64,000 bases of DNA from Gammaproteobacteria bacterium LSUCC0057 (GTDB lineage: Bacteria > Pseudomonadota > Gammaproteobacteria > Pseudomonadales > Porticoccaceae). Numbering within the stretch: the stretch's first letter is position 1; each line of letters starts with the position of its first letter. The position numbers were made by a program, and so were the translations under genes. Positions 8,782-22,048 of this stretch are shown piece after piece. The notes under the pieces are model-generated. The model saw only the letters and a list, made by a program, of their open reading frames with translations. It made no database searches and was not told the DNA's origin. The DNA is taken from contig SPIA01000002.1 of assembly GCA_004535795.1 (NCBI GenBank), positions 364,249 through 428,248 of the forward strand, written 5' to 3'.

Positions 8782-10608
8782 CTACTCTACCGTGACTGAT
8801 TTTGCCAAGTTGCGCGGCTGATCGACATCGGTACCTTTGAGCACGGCGACATGGTACGAGAGCAGTTGCAACGGCAGAGTGTAGAGAATCGCCTCCAAGC
8901 TCTTGGGCACGTGCGGCATGGCGATCACGGTGACTCCCGGCTCGCTGGTAAAGCCGGCGTCGCGGTCGGCAAAAACGTAGAGTTGACCACCGCGGGCGCG
9001 CACTTCGTGAAGGTTGGATTTGAGCTTTTCCAGCAGCTCGTTGTTAGGCGCCACCGCCACCACCGGCATCTGCTCATCGACTAACGCCAGCGGGCCGTGT
9101 TTGAGCTCGCCGGCTGGATAAGCTTCGGCGTGGATGTAGGAGATCTCTTTGAGTTTTAGCGCCCCCTCTTGGGCGATCGGGTACTGCTCGCCGCGGCCGA
9201 GGAAAAGCGCGTGGTGTTTGTCGGCAAACTGCTCGGCGATCTGCTCAATTTGACTATCTAGTGCCAATATCTCGGTGACCCGTTGCGGCAGCTGGTGCAG
9301 CGCCGCTACCCACTGCGCCTCAACCGTGGCGCAGAGTCCGCGCTCACGGGCGATGGAGAGTGCCACCAGCTGCAACGCCACCAGCTGGGTGGTGAACGCT
9401 TTAGTAGAGGCAACGCCGATTTCAGGGCCGGCTTGGGTCATCAGCGCGATGTCCGACTCGCGTACCAGTGAGCTGTTGGCCACATTACAGATCGCCAGAA
9501 AACCTAGGTAACCGGACTCGCGCGCTTTGCGCAGCGCCGCCAAAGTATCGGCGGTCTCGCCCGATTGTGAGATGGTGACAAACAGCGTGTTGGCCGGCAC
9601 GGCCACCTGACGGTAGCGGTACTCTGAGGCAACCTCCACCTGGCAGGGCAGACCGGCCAACTGCTCTAGCCAGTATTTGGCGACCATGCCCGAGTGGTAG
9701 CTGGTACCACAGGCGACGATATGCAGTTGCGCTACGCCCTGAAACAGTATTTGCGCGCGATGGCCAAAGGCAGCGGTAATCACGCGGTCGCCACTAATGC
9801 GTCCCTGCAGGGTGTCGGCGAGCACTGCCGCCTGTTGAAAGATCTCCTTGCACATGAAATGGCGGTAGCCGCCTTTATCGGCAATGCTGTCTTGCTCAGT
9901 CAGCTGCACCCGCGGGCGCTCCACCACTTTGCCCTGCGCGTCGTAAACGGTGTAGTCGGCGGCGCTAACAACGACCACATCGCCCTCATCGAGATAGACT
10001 ACACGGTCGGTCACTTGCCGCAGCGCCAAAGCATCGGAGCCGACAAACATCTCACCAATACCAACGCCGAGCACCAGCGGACTGCCGCTGCGCGCCGCTA
10101 GCAACTGCCCCGGCGACTGCGCGTCGATCACCGCCAATGCGTAGGCTCCTTGCAACAGCGGCAGCACTGCTTGCAGTGCGGCGAGGAGCGTGGCGCTGTG
10201 CTGGCGCTGCCGGTGCAGCAAGTGCGCCACCACCTCGGTGTCGGTTTGTGAGTGGAACTGGTAGCCCTGCGCCTGTAGCTCGCTGCGCAGCGCTTCATGG
10301 TTTTCTATGATGCCGTTGTGCACCACTGACAGCGTGCCGGAGTTGTGCGGGTGAGAGTTGATGTCGGTCGGTTCACCATGGGTCGCCCAGCGGGTGTGGG
10401 CGATGCCGACATGGCCGTCGGCCGGATCGGCCGCGGCGGCGCGCGCCAGTTCTTCGACCTTGCCGGCCGCTTTGCGAGTCTGCAGCCCCTGCTCGCTCAA
10501 TACCGAATAGCCGGCCGAATCATAACCGCGGTATTCGAGCCGGCGCAGCCCCTCGAGCAAGATCGGGTAGACATTGCGCTGGGCGACAGCGCCAACAATT
10601 CCGCACAT
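8782..10608 (-). CDS. glmS: Glutamine--fructose-6-phosphate aminotransferase (isomerizing)
   Basis: Makes glucosamine-6-phosphate from fructose-6-phosphate and glutamine, the first step towards UDP-GlcNAc for peptidoglycan and LPS. The 608-residue length is standard. The N-terminal nucleophile Cys2 is in [10 protein letters not shown], the glutaminase domain carries HTRWATHG, and two SIS sugar-isomerase domains follow (CGTSYHSG and [10 protein letters not shown]). The C-terminus is the canonical KSVTVE. It follows glmU by 11 nt on the same strand, so glmU-glmS form an operon as in many gammaproteobacteria. No glmS ribozyme is expected or seen. Confidence 0.98.
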   Translation of the reverse strand: MCGIVGAVAQRNVYPILLEGLRRLEYRGYDSAGYSVLSEQGLQTRKAAGKVEELARAAAADPADGHVGIAHTRWATHGEPTDINSHPHNSGTLSVVHNGIIENHEALRSELQAQGYQFHSQTDTEVVAHLLHRQRQHSATLLAALQAVLPLLQGAYALAVIDAQSPGQLLAARSGSPLVLGVGIGEMFVGSDALALRQVTDRVVYLDEGDVVVVSAADYTVYDAQGKVVERPRVQLTEQDSIADKGGYRHFMCKEIFQQAAVLADTLQGRISGDRVITAAFGHRAQILFQGVAQLHIVACGTSYHSGMVAKYWLEQLAGLPCQVEVASEYRYRQVAVPANTLFVTISQSGETADTLAALRKARESGYLGFLAICNVANSSLVRESDIALMTQAGPEIGVASTKAFTTQLVALQLVALSIARERGLCATVEAQWVAALHQLPQRVTEILALDSQIEQIAEQFADKHHALFLGRGEQYPIAQEGALKLKEISYIHAEAYPAGELKHGPLALVDEQMPVVAVAPNNELLEKLKSNLHEVRARGGQLYVFADRDAGFTSEPGVTVIAMPHVPKSLEAILYTLPLQLLSYHVAVLKGTDVDQPRNLAKSVTVE

Positions 10609-10619
10609 AGCTATATCCT

Positions 10620-11993
10620 TTACTGTGGCTCTGTTTTAGTCGGTTTTTTCCAACCCGGCACGGTCAACTGTTTAGCCCGTGTCAGCGCCAACTGCTCAGC
10701 CGCGACATCCTTGGCGATGGTTGAGCCGGCACCAACCGTAGCGCCGGCACCGATCGTCACTGGAGCGACTAGCGCGCTGTTGGAGCCGATAAAAGCACCG
10801 TCGCCGATCACCGTCTGGTGCTTGTTGACGCCATCGTAGTTGCAGGTAATGGTTCCGGCGCCGACATTGACCGCGCGACCCAAAGTGGCGTCGCCAACAT
10901 AACTGAGATGGTTAATCTTGCTGCCGTGGCCTAGTTGCGCTTTTTTGGTCTCGACAAAATTGCCAATCTTACATTCGCCAGCCAGTACCGTACCCGGGCG
11001 CAGACGGGCAAAGGGCCCGACCACAGAGCCTGGGCCGACCTCGCTCTGCTCAATAATGGTGTGGCTTTTTATGATCGCATTGTCACCGACAGTGGCGTTA
11101 ATCAGGTGGCAGTTGGCACCAATGGTAACGTTGTTACCGAGTCGGTTGTCGCCTTCAAACAGCACATTGGCATCGATGAAAACATCTTCGCCAACGGCGA
11201 GGGTACCGCGCAAGTCAAAGCGGGCTGGATCGGCAAGGGTCGCCCCCGCCGCCAGCAGCGCATCCGCTTGGCGGCGCTGATAGTGGCGCTCGAGCGCAGC
11301 CAACTGAGCGCGATCGTTGACTCCGGCCACTTCGCTGGGGTCAGCCGCGGCGACAGTAGCCACTGCGATGCCGTTGGCAACTGCGAGTTCGATGAGGTCG
11401 GTGAGATAGTATTCACCCTGCGCGTTATCGCAGCCAATTTGTGGCAATAGCTGCTGCAGCTGCTCGGTACGCAGCGCCAGCACGCCAGTATTGACTTCGT
11501 TGATAGCGCGTTGCTCAGCGCTGGCATCGCGCTCTTCAACAATGGCGGCGACCGCGCCACTGGTAGCGCGAACGATACGGCCGTAGCCGCTCGGCTCGGC
11601 GAGCTGTACGGTGAGCAGCGCCATCTGAGTGGTAGTGACCGCGGCTAACAACTGCTGCAGAGTCGCGCGCTCAATTAACGGTACATCGCCATAGAGCACC
11701 AGTACCACGCCGCTCGGGTGCAGCGCCGGCAGTGCAGCGGCCACCGCGTCGGCCGTGCCGCGCTGCTGAGATTGACGGACAAAACGCAGCGGACGGGCGG
11801 CCAACGCCTGCTCTAACTGTTCGGCGCCGTGGCCAGTGACCACGACGCAGTGGCCACTGCAGAGCGGTAGCGCGCTGGCTAACACGTGCTCTATCAGCGG
11901 CCGGCCAGCCAGCGAGTGCAGCACCTTGGCTTTGCTCGAACGCATCCGCGTACCGCGCCCTGCCGCCAAAATAACAATATCCGTGGTGCTCAT
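10620..11993 (-). CDS. glmU: Bifunctional GlcNAc-1-P uridylyltransferase / GlcN-1-P acetyltransferase
   Basis: Catalyses the last two steps to UDP-GlcNAc. The N-terminal pyrophosphorylase domain has [18 protein letters not shown]. The C-terminal half is a left-handed beta-helix of hexapeptide repeats (for example [11 protein letters not shown]), with the NYDGVNKH acetyltransferase loop. From ATG 11993 the product is 457 residues, matching E. coli GlmU. The frame extends four codons further to a TTG at 12005, but an AAAGGA motif abuts that TTG too closely. It is separated from atpC by a terminator and probably has its own promoter in 12006-12141, where I found no convincing -35/-10 pair. Confidence 0.97.
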   Translation of the reverse strand: MSTTDIVILAAGRGTRMRSSKAKVLHSLAGRPLIEHVLASALPLCSGHCVVVTGHGAEQLEQALAARPLRFVRQSQQRGTADAVAAALPALHPSGVVLVLYGDVPLIERATLQQLLAAVTTTQMALLTVQLAEPSGYGRIVRATSGAVAAIVEERDASAEQRAINEVNTGVLALRTEQLQQLLPQIGCDNAQGEYYLTDLIELAVANGIAVATVAAADPSEVAGVNDRAQLAALERHYQRRQADALLAAGATLADPARFDLRGTLAVGEDVFIDANVLFEGDNRLGNNVTIGANCHLINATVGDNAIIKSHTIIEQSEVGPGSVVGPFARLRPGTVLAGECKIGNFVETKKAQLGHGSKINHLSYVGDATLGRAVNVGAGTITCNYDGVNKHQTVIGDGAFIGSNSALVAPVTIGAGATVGAGSTIAKDVAAEQLALTRAKQLTVPGWKKPTKTEPQ

Positions 11994-12141
11994 GGCGTTG
12001 CTCAATCCTTTCTGTTGCGATGCTAGGTGTCCGTTAGTTTAGCGGAAACTCCAGTCGCACCCTAACCTTGTCGTAGCTAACCCACAGCAACGAGCCCAGT
12101 GGTAACAGATAGTTGACTACCTTTGGGCGATTGCTCCTGGC

Positions 12142-12167
12142 AAAAAAAAGGCAGCCCAAAGGCTGCC
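12142..12167 (-). terminator. Rho-independent terminator of the atp operon
   Basis: Minus-strand hairpin GGCAGCC / GGCTGCC (12150-12156 with 12161-12167, 4-nt loop) followed by eight T residues. It lies 22 nt after the atpC stop and before glmU, so it should separate ATP synthase transcription from glmUS. Confidence 0.85.
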
Positions 12168-12188
12168 CGCGATCTTTTAGCGTCGGAA

Positions 12189-12614
12189 TTAACCGCCCAT
12201 TTTTTTGCGCAGCTGCTGCACGGTGCGCAGTTGCGCCGCAGCTTCTGCAAGCATTGAAGCGGCTTTTGAATATTCAATTTCGCCACTCTGGTTGTGCAAC
12301 GCGTGCTCGGCAGATTTGACCGCTTCGGCCGCTGCGGCCTCGTCGATATCACCGGCGCGCACGGCGCTGTCGGCCAAAATAGAGACTTTGTTGGGCTGCA
12401 CTTCAAGGTAACCACCGGAGAGGTAGTAGATCTCCTCTTCGCCACCTTGTTTGAGCAGACGCACCGGGCCCGGCTTGAGGTAGCTGAGCAGCGGGGCATG
12501 GCCGGGGGTAATCCCCAGCTCACCCATGGACCCGGTGGCGACGACCATCTCTACCAGGCCGACAAACAGCGACTCATCGGCGCTTACAATGTCACAATGA
12601 ACGGTGATTGCCAT
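12189..12614 (-). CDS. atpC: ATP synthase F1 subunit epsilon
   Basis: Central-stalk subunit that couples and restrains rotation. It has 141 residues: an N-terminal beta-sandwich ([17 protein letters not shown]...[19 protein letters not shown]) and a C-terminal two-helix regulatory part ([12 protein letters not shown]). It is the last gene of the atpIBEFHAGDC operon, 22 nt after atpD, with a terminator directly behind it. Confidence 0.97.
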   Translation of the reverse strand: MAITVHCDIVSADESLFVGLVEMVVATGSMGELGITPGHAPLLSYLKPGPVRLLKQGGEEEIYYLSGGYLEVQPNKVSILADSAVRAGDIDEAAAAEAVKSAEHALHNQSGEIEYSKAASMLAEAAAQLRTVQQLRKKMGG

Positions 12615-12636
12615 AGTGTTTCGCCTTTAGTGTTAC

Positions 12637-14070
<1,434 letters not shown>

Positions 14071-14102
14071 TCAATGGTTGGGTTAGGTTTTATCGGTAAA
14101 AT

Positions 14103-14963
14103 TTATACGGCTGCTGCACCGCTAACAATCTCTGACAACTCTTGGGTAATCGCCGCTTGGCGCGCCTTGTTGTAGAGCAACTTCAACTCGTCAATGATGT
14201 CACCGGCGTTTTCGGTGGCATTCTTCATCGCCAACATCCGCGCCGCCTGCTCACACGCCTTGTTCTCTACCACACCTTGGAAGACTTGCGACTCGATGTA
14301 GCGCACCAACAGGCCGTCGAGCAGCTCTTGAGCGTCGGGCTCGTAGAGGTAATCCCAGCTAGAGGTTCGCTCTGACTCTTCAATTGGCTGCAGTGGCAGC
14401 AGCTGCGCCACGGTCGGCTTCTGCGTCATGGTATTGACGAACTCATTGCTGACCACGTAAAGGCGATCAATGTTACCCGCCTCGAAGGCGTCCAACATCA
14501 CCTTGACAGCACCAATGAAGTCGGCGGCCACCGGCTCGTCGCCAAGCTCGCGGACAGCTGCCACCACGTTGCCACCCACTGAAGCGAAGAAACTCGCCGC
14601 TTTGCTGCCGACAATACCGATGTCGACGGCCACGCCTTGGTCTGACCACTCTTTCATCGACTTCAGCGCTGCTTTGAACAAATTAATATTCAATCCACCG
14701 CACAAGCCGCGATCGGTCGACACCACAATATAGCCAACGCGCTTGACTTCACGCTCTTCCATGTAAGCGTGGGTATACTCAGGGGTGGCTAGCGCGATAT
14801 TCCCGACCACTGCGCGAATGCGTTGCGCATAGGGTTTACCCAGCTGCATACGCTCTTGCGCGCGGCGCATTTTGCTCGCCGCCACCATCTCCATCGCACT
14901 GGTGATTTTTTGCGTGCTTTGGATGCTGACAATTTTAGTTCTAACTTCTTTTCCGACTGCCAT
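14103..14963 (-). CDS. atpG: ATP synthase F1 subunit gamma
   Basis: Rotor shaft subunit, 286 residues. It has the conserved N-terminal helix ([20 protein letters not shown]), the [14 protein letters not shown] [11 protein letters not shown] segment and the C-terminal helix ([22 protein letters not shown]). It lies between atpA and atpD as in the standard operon, with 77 nt to atpA. Nothing unusual. Confidence 0.98.
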   Translation of the reverse strand: MAVGKEVRTKIVSIQSTQKITSAMEMVAASKMRRAQERMQLGKPYAQRIRAVVGNIALATPEYTHAYMEEREVKRVGYIVVSTDRGLCGGLNINLFKAALKSMKEWSDQGVAVDIGIVGSKAASFFASVGGNVVAAVRELGDEPVAADFIGAVKVMLDAFEAGNIDRLYVVSNEFVNTMTQKPTVAQLLPLQPIEESERTSSWDYLYEPDAQELLDGLLVRYIESQVFQGVVENKACEQAARMLAMKNATENAGDIIDELKLLYNKARQAAITQELSEIVSGAAAV

Positions 14964-15040
14964 CTAAATGCCCGTCTGAAGGTTGTGTGGCGGGCTTGCG
15001 CCCGCTACCAAGTTAACCAGGCACCAGGCCTGGAACATGA

Positions 15041-16585
15041 TTACCAAGTTTGGGTGCTAACAAATCGCTCTAATGCCGCTTTGTAACTGGCCTCGATGTC
15101 GCTGTTCCAGTCACCGCTAGCATTAACCTGATCGAGCAGGTCGCTGTGCTCAGCTTTAACGTATGAGAGCAGGGCCGCTTCGAAGTCACCGATCTTGGCC
15201 ACTTCGACCTCTTTCAGGAAGCCGTTGTCGGCGGCATAGATCGACAGCGCCATCTCGGCAACACTTTGCGGAGAGTACTGCTTCTGCTTCATCAGTTCAG
15301 TGACGCGCTCACCGTGGTCGAGCTGCGCTTTGGTCGCTTCATCGAGATCCGAGGCAAACTGTGAGAATGCCGCCAGCTCACGGTATTGCGCCAGAGCGGT
15401 ACGGATACCACCAGAGAGCTTCTTGATGATCTTGGTCTGTGCGGCACCACCCACTCGCGATACCGACACACCAGCGTTCATCGCTGGTCGAACACCGGCG
15501 TTAAACATGTCGGCCTCGAGGAAGATTTGACCGTCGGTGATCGAGATTACGTTAGTCGGTACGAACGCCGAAACGTCCCCAGCTTGCGTCTCAATCACCG
15601 GCAGCGCGGTCAGCGAGCCAGTTTTGCCTTTAACGGCACCGTTGGTGAATTTCTCAACATAATCGGCGTTGACACGCGCGGCGCGCTCGAGCAGACGCGA
15701 GTGCAGGTAGAACACATCGCCAGGGTAGGCTTCGCGACCCGGTGGACGGCGCAGCAGTAGGGAGATTTGGCGATAAGCCCAAGCTTGCTTGGTAAGGTCA
15801 TCGTAAATAATCAGCGCGTCTTCACCGCGATCGCGGTAGTACTCACCAATAGTACAGCCAGCAAACGGTGCCAAAAACTGCATCGAGGCGGGATCGGAAG
15901 CGGTCGCCGCAACGACTACGGTGTGCTCCATAGCGCCGTGCTCTTCAAGTTTGCGCACTACCGCCGCGACGGACGAAGCCTTTTGGCCAACCGCGACATA
16001 AACACACTTAATGCCCGAGCCTTTCTGGTTGATGATGGCGTCAACGGCAATAGCGGTCTTACCAATTTGACGGTCACCAATGATCAATTCGCGCTGACCG
16101 CGGCCGATCGGCACCATCGCATCGATTGCCTTGAGGCCGATCTGGACCGGCTGATCGACCGACTGACGGGCGATAACACCGGGCGCCACTTTCTCAACCG
16201 CGTCGGTTTCGGTGGCGTTGATCGGGCCTTTGCCATCGATCGGGTTACCGAGCGCATCGACCACGCGACCTTCCAGCGCTGGACCCACCGGTACCTCGAG
16301 GATGCGGCCGGTACATTTGGCTTTTTGGCCTTCGGCGAGAGTCTGGTAGTCGCCCAACACCACGGCACCGACAGAGTCGCGCTCGAGGTTGAGGGCCATA
16401 CCGTAGACGCCGCCTTCGAACTCGATCATCTCACCGTACATCACCTCGGCGAGGCCGTGGATCAAGATGATACCGTCCGATACCGAGACAATGGTGCCCT
16501 CGTTGCGGGCCTGGGTGGAGACTTCAAGCGCATCGATACGCGACTTGATAATTTCACTGATTTCAGAGGGATTCAGTTGCTGCAT
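15041..16585 (-). CDS. atpA: ATP synthase F1 subunit alpha
   Basis: Regulatory nucleotide-binding subunit of F1, 514 residues. It has the P-loop GDRQIGKT, the arginine-finger region ([11 protein letters not shown]...[20 protein letters not shown]) and the typical N-terminus [17 protein letters not shown]. It is 16 nt after atpH. A long open frame on the opposite strand (15767-16648) is a codon-composition shadow. Confidence 0.98.
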   Translation of the reverse strand: MQQLNPSEISEIIKSRIDALEVSTQARNEGTIVSVSDGIILIHGLAEVMYGEMIEFEGGVYGMALNLERDSVGAVVLGDYQTLAEGQKAKCTGRILEVPVGPALEGRVVDALGNPIDGKGPINATETDAVEKVAPGVIARQSVDQPVQIGLKAIDAMVPIGRGQRELIIGDRQIGKTAIAVDAIINQKGSGIKCVYVAVGQKASSVAAVVRKLEEHGAMEHTVVVAATASDPASMQFLAPFAGCTIGEYYRDRGEDALIIYDDLTKQAWAYRQISLLLRRPPGREAYPGDVFYLHSRLLERAARVNADYVEKFTNGAVKGKTGSLTALPVIETQAGDVSAFVPTNVISITDGQIFLEADMFNAGVRPAMNAGVSVSRVGGAAQTKIIKKLSGGIRTALAQYRELAAFSQFASDLDEATKAQLDHGERVTELMKQKQYSPQSVAEMALSIYAADNGFLKEVEVAKIGDFEAALLSYVKAEHSDLLDQVNASGDWNSDIEASYKAALERFVSTQTW

Positions 16586-16601
16586 GGTTGTGCCTCAAAT
16601 C

Positions 16602-17138
16602 CTAGCTATTTAATGATTCGGCGAGTTTTGCTAACCGGCCGCGAATAGATCCGTCGATGACGGTATCTCCAGCGCGAATTAACGCACCACCCAACAAGCT
16701 CGCATCTACCGAGACTTGCATATTTATTTTGCGCTCAAGCTTGTCGCTCAACGCTTGACTCAACTTCTGCTGCTGCTGATCGTCTAACTCTATCGCGGCA
16801 ATCACCTCAACATCGATGGCGCGCTCGCGATGGGTCTTTAACACATCAAACTGGCTGGAGATGTGACCCAACAAAGGCAGGCGGTTGTTTTCCGCCAACA
16901 CTTTAATAAAGTTCTGCTGCGGCGCCGACAGCTGGTCGCCGCACAGTGCAATCACTGCTTGCGCCTGCTCGCCACTGGTTTCGCTCGGCGAACTCAGCAG
17001 TTGTGCCACGCGCGGCTCTGCCACCACAGCGGCGGCCAGGGCCAGACTGGTCGACCACCCCTGCAGGTGATCGGCGCCAGCGGCATATTCAAATGCCGCT
17101 TTTGCATAGGGTCGAGCGAGTGTGCTCAATTCCGCCAT
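16602..17138 (-). CDS. atpH: ATP synthase subunit delta
   Basis: Peripheral-stalk subunit joining F1 to the b dimer. It has 178 residues with the family N-terminus (LARPYAKAAFEYA) and the C-terminal signature (LLGGALIRAGDTVIDGSIRGRL). It is 12 nt downstream of atpF and 16 nt upstream of atpA. Confidence 0.97.
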   Translation of the reverse strand: MAELSTLARPYAKAAFEYAAGADHLQGWSTSLALAAAVVAEPRVAQLLSSPSETSGEQAQAVIALCGDQLSAPQQNFIKVLAENNRLPLLGHISSQFDVLKTHRERAIDVEVIAAIELDDQQQQKLSQALSDKLERKINMQVSVDASLLGGALIRAGDTVIDGSIRGRLAKLAESLNS

Positions 17139-17150
17139 GATCGACTCCCG

Positions 17151-17621
17151 TTACAGTTGTGCGGCAAGGTTGTCGACGAGATCGCGGTTGGCCGCCTCAT
17201 CAATGGAGGCACCGAGCACCTTCTCGGCGCCGAGCAGAGCTAAACGCGAGACTTGGCTGCGCAGCTCTTCTTTGGCACGCGCCAGCTCCTGCTCAATTTC
17301 TGCATGAGCCGCGGCTTTTATGCGCTCGCTCTCGGCGATTGCCGACTGTTTGGCCTCTTCGACAATCTGCGCTGCGCGCTTGTTGGCTTGCTCAACAATG
17401 GCTGCAGACTGTTGCTTGGCATCTTTCAGTTGATCAGTCGCCTTATCTTGCGCTAACTCTAAGTCGCGCATAGCGCGGTCTGCGGCATCGAGACCGTCAG
17501 AGATCTTCTGCTGGCGCTCTTCCATCGCAGTAGTGATCGCCGGCCAGACAAACTTCATGCAAAACCAGACAAAAAACGCGAGGGTCAGCATCTGACCAAA
17601 AAGCGTTAAGTTAATATTCAC
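17151..17621 (-). CDS. atpF: ATP synthase subunit b
   Basis: Peripheral stalk subunit, 156 residues. One N-terminal membrane helix ([20 protein letters not shown]) is followed by a long charged coiled coil rich in Ala, Gln, Lys and Glu that dimerises and binds delta. Its place between atpE and atpH is the standard one. The gap to atpE is 85 nt. Confidence 0.97.
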   Translation of the reverse strand: MNINLTLFGQMLTLAFFVWFCMKFVWPAITTAMEERQQKISDGLDAADRAMRDLELAQDKATDQLKDAKQQSAAIVEQANKRAAQIVEEAKQSAIAESERIKAAAHAEIEQELARAKEELRSQVSRLALLGAEKVLGASIDEAANRDLVDNLAAQL

Positions 17622-17706
17622 GCCGTTACCTCTATATGGATAGGTGAGTGCAGTGGGTGGAGTTGTAACTTAAGGCGGGCGCTGGGCGCCCACCGCGAGC
17701 TACTTC

Positions 17707-17961
<255 letters not shown>

Positions 17962-17987
17962 TTAGTTAAGTGTGTTAAAAGTAAAAC

Positions 17988-19085
<1,098 letters not shown>

Positions 19086-19106
19086 TCAAAAAGGTATTAA
19101 ACTATT

Positions 19107-19493
19107 TTATCTCACCGCACTGGGCGCTCTCATCAATTGCGCAGCCAACACACTATGAGCCAAAATCATCGCGCAAAATGCGCCAAACAGTGCCAGCGGC
19201 TCCACCGGCTTAACTGTGACCAACACCGCAACAAACAGCGCGGCGGTTAACATAATTTTCCCACTCTGCCCCCAGTACATCGCGCGCAGAATATTGTGCA
19301 GCTGCGAGGCACCGGTAAAACGGTAAGCCTGATAGTTAAACCAAGCTTGCGGCAGGCTTTGAATCAAGCCTCCGCAGAGTATTGACAGCGACCAATCAGC
19401 GTTGACCAGAAACGCCAGAACGGCCAACACAATAACCGCTAAGTGGTTAAATAAAAACAACTTAAACAGCGGGGGCTTTCGAATGGTGGTCAT
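19107..19493 (-). CDS. atpI: ATP synthase protein I (AtpI)
   Basis: Small membrane protein linked to c-ring assembly or Mg2+ supply, first gene of the atp operon. About four hydrophobic segments (LFKLFLFNHLAVIVLAVLAF and others). ATG 19493 (MTTIRKPPLFKL) gives 128 residues. A longer frame begins with a TTG at 19544, but that codon overlaps the -10 box of the promoter, so it cannot be in the transcript; this decides the start. The spacing to atpB is 30 nt. Confidence 0.88.
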   Translation of the reverse strand: MTTIRKPPLFKLFLFNHLAVIVLAVLAFLVNADWSLSILCGGLIQSLPQAWFNYQAYRFTGASQLHNILRAMYWGQSGKIMLTAALFVAVLVTVKPVEPLALFGAFCAMILAHSVLAAQLMRAPSAVR

Positions 19494-19543
19494 ATAAGCG
19501 CCTGTTGCCGCACTGATATCCAGGCCACTGATCAGCGCGCGCA

Positions 19544-19572
19544 ATTATAGGGAGAGTGTCAGTTAAACTCAA
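19544..19572 (-). promoter_or_regulatory. Sigma-70-type promoter of the atp operon
   Basis: On the minus strand TTGAGT (19572-19567), a 17-nt spacer and a perfect TATAAT (19549-19544). Transcription should begin about 7 nt downstream, leaving a leader of about 40 nt before the atpI ATG at 19493. No other strong promoter was found inside the nine-gene operon. Confidence 0.75.
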
Positions 19573-19641
19573 CACGACATAGACCTTTGTCGGAGTAAAC
19601 CTGCGACCATTGTCACTATTCACCCCTACAATAATGGCTCT

Positions 19642-20538
19642 CTAGTGAATGTGGGCCAGAATACCGTCGAGCTCGTCGAGGCTGGCGTAACTCAACACTA
19701 ACTTACCGCCACCATTGGCGCGGTGCTGCAGCGCTACCGGAGCGCCTATCTTCTCCGAGAGCTCACGCTCCAGCTGGGCGATATCGCCGGTCTTGGCTGG
19801 CTCAGCAGCGCTGCCATTACCGTTGATTAGCTGCGCCACCAAGCGTTCAGTTTGCCGTACAGTCAATCCTTTGGCGACTACTGTGCGAGCGGCGCCCACT
19901 TGCTGTGTGGACGGTAACGCCAACAAGCATTTGGCGTGGCCGAGATCGAGATCACCGCGCTCGAGCATGGTCTGCACTTCGCGCTCAAGTGCCGCTAAAC
20001 GCATTAAATTGGCCACCGCCGAGCGGGATTTACCCACCGCTTCGGCAACCTGCTGTTGGGTCAATGCAAACTCTTCTTGCAATCTGATCAAGGCGCGCGA
20101 CTCCTCGATGGCATTGAGGTTTTCGCGCTGGATATTCTCAATTAACGCCATGGCGATCGCCGCTTCATCGGACACTTCGCGGACGATCGCCGGAACAGTG
20201 TCCAGCCCCGCCAACTGGGTTGCCCGCCAGCGCCGCTCGCCGGCAATAATTTCATAGCGATCGCTGGCGATGGCGCGAACCACTATCGGCTGCATGACCC
20301 CTTGTGTTTTGATTGATTGCGCCAACTCTGCCAGCGCCTCTTGGTCGAGATCGCGGCGCGGTTGATACTTGCCGCGCTGCAACTGCTCGATCGGCAACTG
20401 GCGCAGCTGGCCATCACTAGGGGTTGATGGCGATAAAGACTCGCCAGCGCTCTGCGCGGCCCCCTCAGCAGACGCTGAGCTGCTGTAACCGAGTAGGGCG
20501 TCTAACCCTTTTCCTAGACTTTTTCTTTTTCCTGACAT
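19642..20538 (-). CDS. parB: Chromosome partitioning protein ParB
   Basis: CTP-dependent DNA-clamp protein that loads at parS and spreads to organise the origin for segregation. It has the basic N-terminus KRKSLGKGLDALLG that contacts ParA, the GERRWRATQLAG motif, and a helix-turn-helix region (FALTQQQVAEAVGKSRSAVANLMRLAALE). The C-terminal dimer domain ends LDGILAHIH. From ATG 20538 it is 298 residues. An alternative ATG at 20544 is closer to the AAGGGA Shine-Dalgarno. The longer upstream frame overlaps parA and is rejected. It follows parA directly. Two parS-like sites lie in recF about 11-13 kb away. Confidence 0.96.
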   Translation of the reverse strand: MSGKRKSLGKGLDALLGYSSSASAEGAAQSAGESLSPSTPSDGQLRQLPIEQLQRGKYQPRRDLDQEALAELAQSIKTQGVMQPIVVRAIASDRYEIIAGERRWRATQLAGLDTVPAIVREVSDEAAIAMALIENIQRENLNAIEESRALIRLQEEFALTQQQVAEAVGKSRSAVANLMRLAALEREVQTMLERGDLDLGHAKCLLALPSTQQVGAARTVVAKGLTVRQTERLVAQLINGNGSAAEPAKTGDIAQLERELSEKIGAPVALQHRANGGGKLVLSYASLDELDGILAHIH

Positions 20539-20551
20539 GGTCATCAATCCC

Positions 20552-21346
20552 TTACTGTGCAGCGCCAGTTGCGCTGTGTCGGCGCAGCAACTCTTGGGCC
20601 AACGCCAAATAGGCCAACGCCCCTTTGGAATTTTTATCATAAGCCAGGCAGGGCAAGCCGTGGCTGGGTGCTTCGGCGAGACGCACGTTGCGCGGAATAG
20701 CGGTGCGGTAGACCTTGTCACCAAAGTACTTGTAGAGCTGCTCGGAGACCGCGCCAGTCAATCCTGCGCGCTGATCGTACATGGTGCGCAAAATACCCTC
20801 AATGGTTAAGGTTGGGTTGAGCTCGCGGCCTATCTGGCTGATGGTGCGCGACAGATCGGTCAACCCCTCCAGGGCAAAATATTCGCACTGCATAGTGATC
20901 AGTACACTATCGGCGGCTACCAAAGCGTTGACGGTGAGTAGGTTGAGCGAGGGGGGGCAGTCGATCAGCATATAATGGTAGTCGCCAGCCACTTCGGCGA
21001 GTCCTCTCTTGAGCTGCTGCTCGCGGTCGATGCGCTGGATCAGCTGGACATCGGCGGCGACTAGATCGCCATTGGCTGGCAGCAAGTCGTAGCCGCCTGA
21101 ATCACTACTGACCCTCACCTCGGCGAGCGTCGCTTCAGCTAATAGCAGGTCGGCCACGGTTTGTGCGCAGCGATTTTTATCGACCCCCGAACCCATGGTG
21201 GCATTGCCCTGTGGATCCATATCGATCAACAGCACCCGTTTACCCAGAGCCACCAGCGAAGCGGCAGTATTGACCGCGGTAGTGGTTTTACCCACTCCAC
21301 CCTTTTGGTTGGCGATGGCGATAATTTTTGCCTTGTGAGTACTCAC
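20552..21346 (-). CDS. parA: Chromosome partitioning ATPase ParA (Soj)
   Basis: Deviant-Walker ATPase that works with ParB to move newly replicated origins. It has KGGVGKTTTAVNTA (deviant Walker A), DMDPQGNAT (A') and LIDCPPSLNLLT (Walker B). The start chosen is GTG 21346 (MSTHKAKIIAIANQKGG), because AAGGA sits 6 nt before it and homologues begin here. An upstream ATG at 21385 would overlap rsmG. About 264 residues. rsmG ends 16 nt upstream. Confidence 0.96.
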   Translation of the reverse strand: MSTHKAKIIAIANQKGGVGKTTTAVNTAASLVALGKRVLLIDMDPQGNATMGSGVDKNRCAQTVADLLLAEATLAEVRVSSDSGGYDLLPANGDLVAADVQLIQRIDREQQLKRGLAEVAGDYHYMLIDCPPSLNLLTVNALVAADSVLITMQCEYFALEGLTDLSRTISQIGRELNPTLTIEGILRTMYDQRAGLTGAVSEQLYKYFGDKVYRTAIPRNVRLAEAPSHGLPCLAYDKNSKGALAYLALAQELLRRHSATGAAQ

Positions 21347-21362
21347 ATACAATCCTTGAAAG

Positions 21363-22046
21363 TCATAATGCGGCCCCGGACTCATCAGTCGGTGAGGTCA
21401 GCACTACCGCATGGCGCTCTTCATCCTGCAGACCCGGCACCGCTAACGGCACGATCTCACTGACCTGCCAGGGTCTTGTGGTCTTTAGCCCCGCCAACCC
21501 CTGAAGCTCATGCTCAGTAATTCTGCCCTTCATGGCGATAATGGTACCGCCAGGTTGCAGCAACCGCTCGCAGCCCAGCAGCATAGCATCGAGTGACGAA
21601 AAAGCGCGACTGATCACTTGCGCATAAAGGTTGCACGGCTGGTGCTGCTCAACTCGGCAGTGGTGCTGCTGAACATTTTGCAGTGCCAACTCAGTGGCGA
21701 CATGGAAGAGAAAACGGATTTTTTTTCCATTGCTGTCGAGCAGATGGTGTTGGCGTTGCGGCGCCATAATGGCCAGCACCATACCCGGCAGACCAGCGCC
21801 ACTGCCAACATCTAACAGGCTCTCGCCATCGATCAGTGGGTAGACCGCCAGCGAGTCGAGCAGATGGCGCACCACCATCTGCGCCGGATCGGTCACCGCA
21901 GTGAGATTATAGGCGCGATTCCAGCGCAGTAATTCGGCGATATAATCGAGGAGTTGTTGGCACTGCAGCTCGCTGAGCTGAATCGCCAGCTGCTCGGCGC
22001 CAGCTTGCAGTTGTGCGGCCAATCGCTGCCGATCAAACCCGCTCAT
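21363..22046 (-). CDS. rsmG: 16S rRNA (guanine-527-N7) methyltransferase
   Basis: SAM-dependent methylation of 16S rRNA G527. It has 227 residues from ATG 22046; the preceding GTG (22049) is also possible. The Rossmann SAM-binding motif LLDVGSGAGLPGMVLAI and the later VISRAFSSL segment are typical of RsmG/GidB. The start nearly touches the mnmG stop (22051-22049), so translation is probably coupled. Confidence 0.96.
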   Translation of the reverse strand: MSGFDRQRLAAQLQAGAEQLAIQLSELQCQQLLDYIAELLRWNRAYNLTAVTDPAQMVVRHLLDSLAVYPLIDGESLLDVGSGAGLPGMVLAIMAPQRQHHLLDSNGKKIRFLFHVATELALQNVQQHHCRVEQHQPCNLYAQVISRAFSSLDAMLLGCERLLQPGGTIIAMKGRITEHELQGLAGLKTTRPWQVSEIVPLAVPGLQDEERHAVVLTSPTDESGAAL

Positions 22047-22048
22047 CA

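Noticed and set aside
8908..8913. CACGTG motif as a parS site (also at 11883-11888)
   Set aside because: Flanks do not form the GTTCC...GGAAC inverted repeat; both are inside glmS/glmU coding sequence.
15767..16648. 293-codon open frame on the plus strand
   Set aside because: Lies wholly opposite atpA and atpH; it is a high-GC codon shadow with no recognisable protein features.
19494..19544. N-terminal extension of AtpI from a TTG codon
   Set aside because: The TTG overlaps the -10 box of a strong promoter, so it would not be in the mRNA.
20539..20724. N-terminal extension of ParB
   Set aside because: It overlaps parA in another frame, and ParB homologues begin at the KRKSLGKGLDALLG region.
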